From an uncultured Collinsella sp. (GTDB taxonomy: Bacteria; Actinomycetota; Coriobacteriia; Coriobacteriales; Coriobacteriaceae), in the NCBI GenBank assembly GCA_958427145.1, contig CAUAAZ010000009.1, positions 9,741 through 73,740 of the forward strand: a DNA stretch of 64,000 bases, given 5' to 3'. Position numbers and translations under genes: made by a program. The notes below the pieces were generated by a model. It was not told the origin of the DNA and made no database searches. It was given only the letters and a program-made list of their open reading frames with translations. This document shows, one piece after another, positions 59,366 through 64,000 of this stretch; position 1 is the stretch's first letter, and each line of letters begins with the position of its first letter.

Positions 59366-60715
59366 CTACTTCGGTGCATTCCCGCTGCGGTCGCGTTCGC
59401 TTTGCTCTACGCGCCACTCTTCCCAGCCGCGCCCGGCAGGCTGCCAGAACGCACCGCGCTCCAGCCCCTCGGGCAAATAGCGCTGATCGACCCAGCCTTC
59501 GGGATAATCGTGCGGGTATTTATACACACCGTAGTCGTCGCTGCCTGGGCGATGGCGATCGCGCAGATAACTCGGCACCTCGCGAAGCCCACTAGAGTGG
59601 ATATCGGCAAGCGCCGCATCGATCGAAGCCTCACACGCGTTGGATTTTGGCGCCAAGCACACATAGAGTGCAGCCTGAGCCAGGTTAATGCGGCACTCGG
59701 GATAGCCAATGACCTCGGCAGACTTAAACGCGGCATGTGCCACCAAAAGCGCCTGTGGGTCGGCGTTGCCAACATCCTCAGAAGCATGAATCATAATGCG
59801 ACGGGCGATAAACTTAGGATCCTCCCCCGCATCGATCATGCGCGCAAGCCAGTAGACCGTGGCATCGGGATCGCTACCACGCATGGACTTAATGAACGCA
59901 CTGATGATGTCGTAGTGCATGTCACCGTTTTTGTCATACGTAAAACCGCGACGCGGATTGGCAATCTTTACGTCATCCACGGTGATGGGATAACGCTCCC
60001 CCGCCGCCGGCGCTGGCGTTCCCTCGGTATCGGGACGCGTGACGGCAATCTCGCTCGCAAGTTCGAGCGTCGTGAGCGCCGAGCGAGCGTCACCCGCTGC
60101 CAGCGTGCAGATGGTCTTAACCGTATCCTCATCGGCCGAGAACTTGCCGTTCAAACCCTGCGGAGCCTCGAGTGCACGCTCGATCAGCGTGGCAATGTCC
60201 TCGTCTTTAAGATGCTCAAGCTCCACCACGCGACCGCGCGAGAGCAATGCCGAGTTGACCTCGAAGTACGGATTCTCCGTCGTGGCGCCAATCATAATAA
60301 CGGTACGGTTCTCAACCGCATGCAGCAATGCATCCTGTTGTGACTTCGAAAAGCGATGAATCTCGTCGATAAACAGGATGGTGCGACGGTCGTACGTATT
60401 CAGACGCGTCTTGGCCTCGTCAATCACGCGGCGAAGATCCTTTACGGTGCCCGTCACGGCGCTGACTTCGACAAACTCACTCTTGGTATGGTTGGCGATA
60501 ATGTGGGCCAGCGTCGTCTTGCCCGTACCGGCCGGCCCGTACAGTATCACGCTCGAAAGCACATCGTGCTCGATCGCGGCACGCAACCATGAGCCCTTAC
60601 CGACGGCCTTTTGCTGGCCCACATACTCGTCGAGCGAATTGGGGCGCATGCGAACCGCAAGCGGCGCATTCTGAAAGGAACGCTCGCGCGTCGAAGCAGA
60701 AAAAAGGTCGTCCAT
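59366..60715 (-). CDS. rarA: Replication-associated recombination protein A (RarA/MgsA)
   Basis: AAA+ ATPase acting at stalled forks. The 449 residues have Walker A ILYGPAGTGKTTLAHIIA, Walker B ILFIDEIHRFSKSQQDALL, sensor GATTENPYFEVNSALLSR and the RarA C-terminal domain (DIISAFIKSMRGSDPDATVYWLARMI, HASEDVGNADPQAL). ATG 60715 (MDDLFSAS) is the family start; two further ATGs and a TTG lie upstream. A LexA-type palindrome overlies the likely -35, suggesting SOS control. Confidence 0.94.
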   Translation of the reverse strand: MDDLFSASTRERSFQNAPLAVRMRPNSLDEYVGQQKAVGKGSWLRAAIEHDVLSSVILYGPAGTGKTTLAHIIANHTKSEFVEVSAVTGTVKDLRRVIDEAKTRLNTYDRRTILFIDEIHRFSKSQQDALLHAVENRTVIMIGATTENPYFEVNSALLSRGRVVELEHLKDEDIATLIERALEAPQGLNGKFSADEDTVKTICTLAAGDARSALTTLELASEIAVTRPDTEGTPAPAAGERYPITVDDVKIANPRRGFTYDKNGDMHYDIISAFIKSMRGSDPDATVYWLARMIDAGEDPKFIARRIMIHASEDVGNADPQALLVAHAAFKSAEVIGYPECRINLAQAALYVCLAPKSNACEASIDAALADIHSSGLREVPSYLRDRHRPGSDDYGVYKYPHDYPEGWVDQRYLPEGLERGAFWQPAGRGWEEWRVEQSERDRSGNAPK

Positions 60716-60754
60716 AGCCATCCCGTGCATCAATCAAAAACGTTTTCCACTAAC

Positions 60755-60760
60755 AGTATA
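60755..60760 (-). promoter_or_regulatory. -10 of rarA
   Basis: TATACT on the minus strand, 40 bases before the rarA start. The -35 position (AACGGT) falls inside the LexA-type box. Confidence 0.45.
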
Positions 60761-60771
60761 CCGAATTTATA

Positions 60772-60785
60772 CGAACTACCGTTCG
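60772..60785. promoter_or_regulatory. candidate LexA (SOS) box upstream of rarA
   Basis: CGAACTACCGTTCG fits the Gram-positive/actinobacterial LexA pattern CGAAC-N4-GTTCG. It overlaps the stop of the dGTPase gene and the -35 region of rarA. Confidence 0.6.
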
Positions 60786-62023
60786 TTAATATAGGTACGG
60801 TGCGGAAACTCCAGACCAGGGAACAGCTTGCTCGTGAGCTCACAGAAATAGCCATCCGTCATGCTCGCGATATAATCCACCACGGCTTGATCCTTGTCGT
60901 CCTGCCAGGCATAGGTGCGATCGTAGTAGGAAAGTTGCTGCTCAATGCGCGAAATATGGTGCTTAAAGATGTAAGAGGACTCGTCGCCACTGTTTAGATC
61001 CCGCAGACAACGGTCGTAGAGCTTTACGAACGCCTCGCGCAGCTCCGCCTCGGAATCGCCCTCGATACCGCCCTTGCTATAGATCCTCTCGTAGTTCTCC
61101 CGCTTGGCACGGCGAATTTCCTCAAACAGGTCCTCGCTCATCTCGATGCGCAGCTTACCATAGCTGTGCTCAACGATATCGATGGAGGCATGCGTGAGGA
61201 TCCAGCTGTTGTAGGCACCGCCACGACCATCGTCAAACGCGTCGGGCGACAGCAGACCCGCCGCAATGGCGTCTTGGCGATCGCGTCCAACATAGGCAAG
61301 GATATCCGAGATGCGGACCACACAGCCCTCGAGCGTCATGGGACGTAGGTGCTCAATTGCGCCATATCCCTTGGCAATGCATTCCTCGACGGTTCGGTCG
61401 AACTGGTCAAAGGAGCCCATGTCCGAGAGCTCAAACACGCGTTGCTCGTACTCGCCGTTATGGCACAGCACGCCATCAAGCGTCTGGAGCGACACGTTGC
61501 GGCCATACAGCGCGTCGAGCACGCGGACCGACTGCACGTTATGGAAAAAGTAGCGACCCGTGCGCTCGTGGTAAATATTGTTGAGGAAGCGCTCGCCGGC
61601 ATGGCCGAAAGGCGTGTGTCCCAAGTCGTGGCCGAGGCCAATCGCTTCGATCAGATCGCAGTTAAGCCCAAGAGCGCGTCCGATATCGCGCGCAATGCGC
61701 GAGACAAGCTGCACGTGCAAACCGCGGCGCGACAGATCATCATTGCTACGGAAACTAAAGACCTGCGTTTTGCCTGCATAACGCGTGTATGCCGGAAGAT
61801 GAAGAATCTTTTCGGTATCGCGCATAAACGCCGGACGCATAAGCGTGCCTTTGTCGGCAGCGCGATCAATACGACGAATGACCTGGTCGTCGTTGCAACG
61901 ATACGGGTTGACGGCACCCGAAGCACGATCGGCAGAAATGCGCTCGACCAGCTCGGGCGACAACGCCGAAGGAATACGGTCCATGCGCGCCTTAATGACG
62001 GCCGTTTCTTGATTAGTTGCCAT
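60776..62023 (-). CDS. dgt: Deoxyguanosinetriphosphate triphosphohydrolase-like HD protein
   Basis: Hydrolyses dNTPs to deoxynucleosides and triphosphate. The 415 residues contain RPAFMRDTEKILH, YAGKTQVF, HVQLVSRIARDIGRAL and the HD motif IGLGHDLGHTPFGHAGE, VLCHNGEYEQ, ISDILAYVGRD. AAGGAG lies before ATG 62023. It lies 31 bases after the A24 peptidase stop and its 3' end carries the rarA LexA box. Confidence 0.92.
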   Translation of the reverse strand: MATNQETAVIKARMDRIPSALSPELVERISADRASGAVNPYRCNDDQVIRRIDRAADKGTLMRPAFMRDTEKILHLPAYTRYAGKTQVFSFRSNDDLSRRGLHVQLVSRIARDIGRALGLNCDLIEAIGLGHDLGHTPFGHAGERFLNNIYHERTGRYFFHNVQSVRVLDALYGRNVSLQTLDGVLCHNGEYEQRVFELSDMGSFDQFDRTVEECIAKGYGAIEHLRPMTLEGCVVRISDILAYVGRDRQDAIAAGLLSPDAFDDGRGGAYNSWILTHASIDIVEHSYGKLRIEMSEDLFEEIRRAKRENYERIYSKGGIEGDSEAELREAFVKLYDRCLRDLNSGDESSYIFKHHISRIEQQLSYYDRTYAWQDDKDQAVVDYIASMTDGYFCELTSKLFPGLEFPHRTYINER

Positions 62024-62054
62024 GGCATGCTCCTTAAGAAGGATGCGCAATCGG

Positions 62055-62477
62055 TTACAATGTGCAGCCCACGACCTCGATTATGGCAAAAATCGGCACC
62101 AAAAACGGGAGCAATGGCAGGGAGCGCGATTTTGTGATGAGACAGGCGATGGCAAGGACCAGGAGTGCGACGGCAAATGCCACGATGCCGCCCAGAGGGT
62201 CGAGCGTGCAAAGCGCGAAGAGCGCCTTGACGTCCCCCATGCCGATGCCGGGGGCGTGGCGAAGGTGCCGCCAGAGCGACTCGGTGAGCACAAGGGCAAG
62301 GTAGACGATGACCGCAAGACCGGCGTGGTCAAGCGCCGTATTAACACCTTTGTCGAGCCAAACGCCTGCCAACGACACCACCGCACACACGCCGGCAAGC
62401 TCATTGGGAAACCGTCGCTCACGGGCATCAAACAACGCACCGGCAAAGATGCAAATCCAAAATGGGATGTAGGACAT
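62055..62477 (-). CDS. Small A24-family prepilin peptidase
   Basis: 140 residues, about four helices. The two active-site aspartates fit GALFDARERRFPN (about residue 18) and PGIGMGDVKAL (GxGD motif, about residue 80). It lacks the N-terminal methylase domain of PilD and is short for the family, like archaeal/CpaA-type processing peptidases. AAGGAGG precedes ATG 62477. No pilin-like or secretion ATPase gene is in the window, so substrates must be elsewhere. Confidence 0.8.
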   Translation of the reverse strand: MSYIPFWICIFAGALFDARERRFPNELAGVCAVVSLAGVWLDKGVNTALDHAGLAVIVYLALVLTESLWRHLRHAPGIGMGDVKALFALCTLDPLGGIVAFAVALLVLAIACLITKSRSLPLLPFLVPIFAIIEVVGCTL

Positions 62478-62510
62478 CGTGCACCTCCTTGGGCAGCTAC
62501 TCGAAAGTAA

Positions 62511-62549
62511 AAACCACCACAAAGGTGCCTGTCCCCTTTGTGGTGGTTT
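62511..62549 (-). terminator. intrinsic terminator after the glycosyltransferase gene
   Basis: AAACCACCACAAAGG and CCTTTGTGGTGGTTT form a 15-bp perfect stem with a 9-base loop, on the minus strand followed by TTAC. The stem-forming sequence is symmetrical and could also stop plus-strand transcription. Confidence 0.75.
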
Positions 62550-62558
62550 TGGTGGTGG

Positions 62559-63854
62559 TTATTTGGCGCCTTGCATGACCTCGTCGAGGGTAACGTTGAC
62601 GGCATGCTGCGTCGGGACCCAGTCGACCTTTAGGAACAGAGCGGCCACCGTGATGGGGATATAGCTGAACATAAAGATCGGGAAGGTAAACAGGTTGGTC
62701 ACCAAACGCCACTTTTGCGCACAATGAATATGCTTGTACTCAAAGATGGTAGTGAGCAGCGCCAGGATAAAGAAGGTCTGGTACATCATCACGAAGGTCA
62801 TAATGAGCGAGGCGGCACAAGCCTGCATCTCGACCTCGGTGGCCAAGAAGCCGTGCGAAAGCCCGCCCACGATGAGGAAGGTCGCGTTGGCAAGCATGGA
62901 GATCAGGGACAGCAGCATGCCCGGAGCGATGGTCATAAACATGTCATATGCGGCAAAGCGATGATAGCGAAACGTCGATTTGACAAGATGCTTGCCATAG
63001 GTAAAAAAGACCTGGTAGAAGCCCTTGGTCCAACGCATGCGCTGTTTCCAGGACGCCTTAAACGTCACGGGCTGCTCGTCAAAGAACTCCGCCGGCGCAT
63101 AACCGATGCGAATGCCGTGAATAGCGCAGAACGTGGTGAACTGGATGTCCTCGGTCAGTGTATGGAACTGCCAGCCGTGCATGCCCTCGATAACACTGGC
63201 GGAGATGAGGTAACCCGAACCCGAGACAGCGCAGGACGTCTTGCAGATATTGCGCGCGTTGTTGAGAAAGCGCGCCTCACGCAGATACCAGGTGGCGTTG
63301 GCCGCAGAGATCCACGAGCTGCCAAAGTTCTTAGAGTTGCGATAGCTCGTGACCACATGGAAACCCTGGTCAAAGGCATCATTCATCTTGGAGACGTAAT
63401 CGCGGGAGATAACGTTGTCGGCATCGAAGATGAAGTAGCCCTCAAACGTGTCGGGATACTCGTTGAGAATGCGATCGAAACCAAAGTCCATGACCCAGCT
63501 CTTGCCCTTGCGGGCCAGGTCGTTGCGCTCGTAAACAATGGCACCGGCCTCGCGCGCGAGCTGCGCGGTGTTGTCGGTGCAGGCATCGGCGACCACGAAG
63601 ACCTCGATGAGCTCGGACGGATAGTCCTGGTCCTTGATGGAGCGAACGAGGTTGGCAATCACGGCCTCCTCGTTATGCGCAGCGATAAAGAAGGCATAGC
63701 GGTGGAGTTTTTTGGCCTTGGGAGGCGCGACCTCGCCACGAAGAGCGCCGATGACAAAGAAGACCACCTGGTACAGGAAGCAGACCGTGAGCAGCGTGAC
63801 GACAATCTGGTTGAAGATCACGATGGGTGTGTTGGTTTGTAAAAAGGCGAGCAT
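62559..63854 (-). CDS. Processive family-2 glycosyltransferase (PgaC/cellulose-synthase-like)
   Basis: 431 residues. One helix (about 12-35), the GT-A domain with FFIAAHNEEAVIANLVRSI, VVADACTDNTAQLA, FDADNVIS (DxD), LTEDIQFTTF (TED) and QRMRWTKGFYQVF (QxxRW), then four helices (about 300-415). The D, DxD, TED and QxxRW set is that of enzymes that build and extrude beta-linked polymers, or glycolipid synthases. No polymer-specific partner gene lies beside it. The region 63855-64000 upstream holds no gene. Confidence 0.88.
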   Translation of the reverse strand: MLAFLQTNTPIVIFNQIVVTLLTVCFLYQVVFFVIGALRGEVAPPKAKKLHRYAFFIAAHNEEAVIANLVRSIKDQDYPSELIEVFVVADACTDNTAQLAREAGAIVYERNDLARKGKSWVMDFGFDRILNEYPDTFEGYFIFDADNVISRDYVSKMNDAFDQGFHVVTSYRNSKNFGSSWISAANATWYLREARFLNNARNICKTSCAVSGSGYLISASVIEGMHGWQFHTLTEDIQFTTFCAIHGIRIGYAPAEFFDEQPVTFKASWKQRMRWTKGFYQVFFTYGKHLVKSTFRYHRFAAYDMFMTIAPGMLLSLISMLANATFLIVGGLSHGFLATEVEMQACAASLIMTFVMMYQTFFILALLTTIFEYKHIHCAQKWRLVTNLFTFPIFMFSYIPITVAALFLKVDWVPTQHAVNVTLDEVMQGAK

Positions 63855-64000
63855 GCAGGCTCCCAGGAACGCGTTACGTAAACAATTGTATATCTTACCG
63901 CAGGCTTACCGAGTTCAAGAAACCACCTAATACCGGCTAGGCTTCGAGCCTTGATTATCGACTTTATCCGAACACCTCCCACATTCATCCGCACATGTGC

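Overview
The window is one contiguous piece of a high-GC Gram-positive chromosome that reads like Coriobacteriia, most probably a Collinsella species. The support is the housekeeping gene order on the right (recN, nadK, tlyA, xseB, nusB, Asp23, efp, pepP, aroB-like, aroK, yqeG, mltG, ruvX, alaS), a fructose PTS block with duplicated 1-phosphofructokinases, SigB/RsbW-type stress genes, and no outer-membrane genes. The genus is inferred from gene content, not from a database search. No rRNA, CRISPR array, transposase or prophage was seen.

Layout. 1-6.6 kb: end of an iron-sulfur L-serine dehydratase, an L,D-transpeptidase, and a MacA/MacB-type export operon. 6.65-28.66 kb: a visibly more GC-rich island holding almost the whole anaerobic cobalamin pathway. 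On the minus strand are cbiF, cbiD, a deleted cbiL, cbiG, cbiH, cbiET, cbiA, cobT, cobU, cobS, a CobU-like/CobC fusion, cbiB, cobD, cbiP, cobO, cbiC and cbiJ, nearly all with overlapping start and stop codons. Divergently, behind a sigma70 promoter and a cobalamin riboswitch, are an exported lipoprotein cobaltochelatase CbiK, a small lipoprotein and a BtuFCD-like ABC importer. The island is bounded by two copies of a 20-base sequence that is one arm of a palindromic repeat found elsewhere in the window. 28.8-32.5 kb: a radical SAM protein, a TetR regulator and a flippase-like membrane protein. 32.6-34.3 kb: two tRNA-Glu(CTC) genes and the CCA-adding enzyme.

34.5-42.4 kb: sugar block, with two 1-phosphofructokinases, PTS enzyme I, HPr, fructose EIIBCA and a divergent RpiR regulator. 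42.4-55.7 kb: housekeeping genes on the minus strand. 55.8-64 kb: a small AT-rich membrane protein, an AI-2E-family transporter, a SigB-type sigma factor with an RsbW-like kinase and a DUF948 protein, RarA, a dGTPase-like HD hydrolase, a small A24 peptidase and a processive family-2 glycosyltransferase.

The most notable points are these: the cobalamin operon has an in-frame internal deletion of cbiL that should block it unless another copy exists; its only cobaltochelatase carries an export signal and sits with an importer; the 3-dehydroquinate synthase homologue has lost all three metal ligands; a LexA-type box lies upstream of rarA; and several palindromic repeats, including one of about 150 nt, lie in intergenic gaps.
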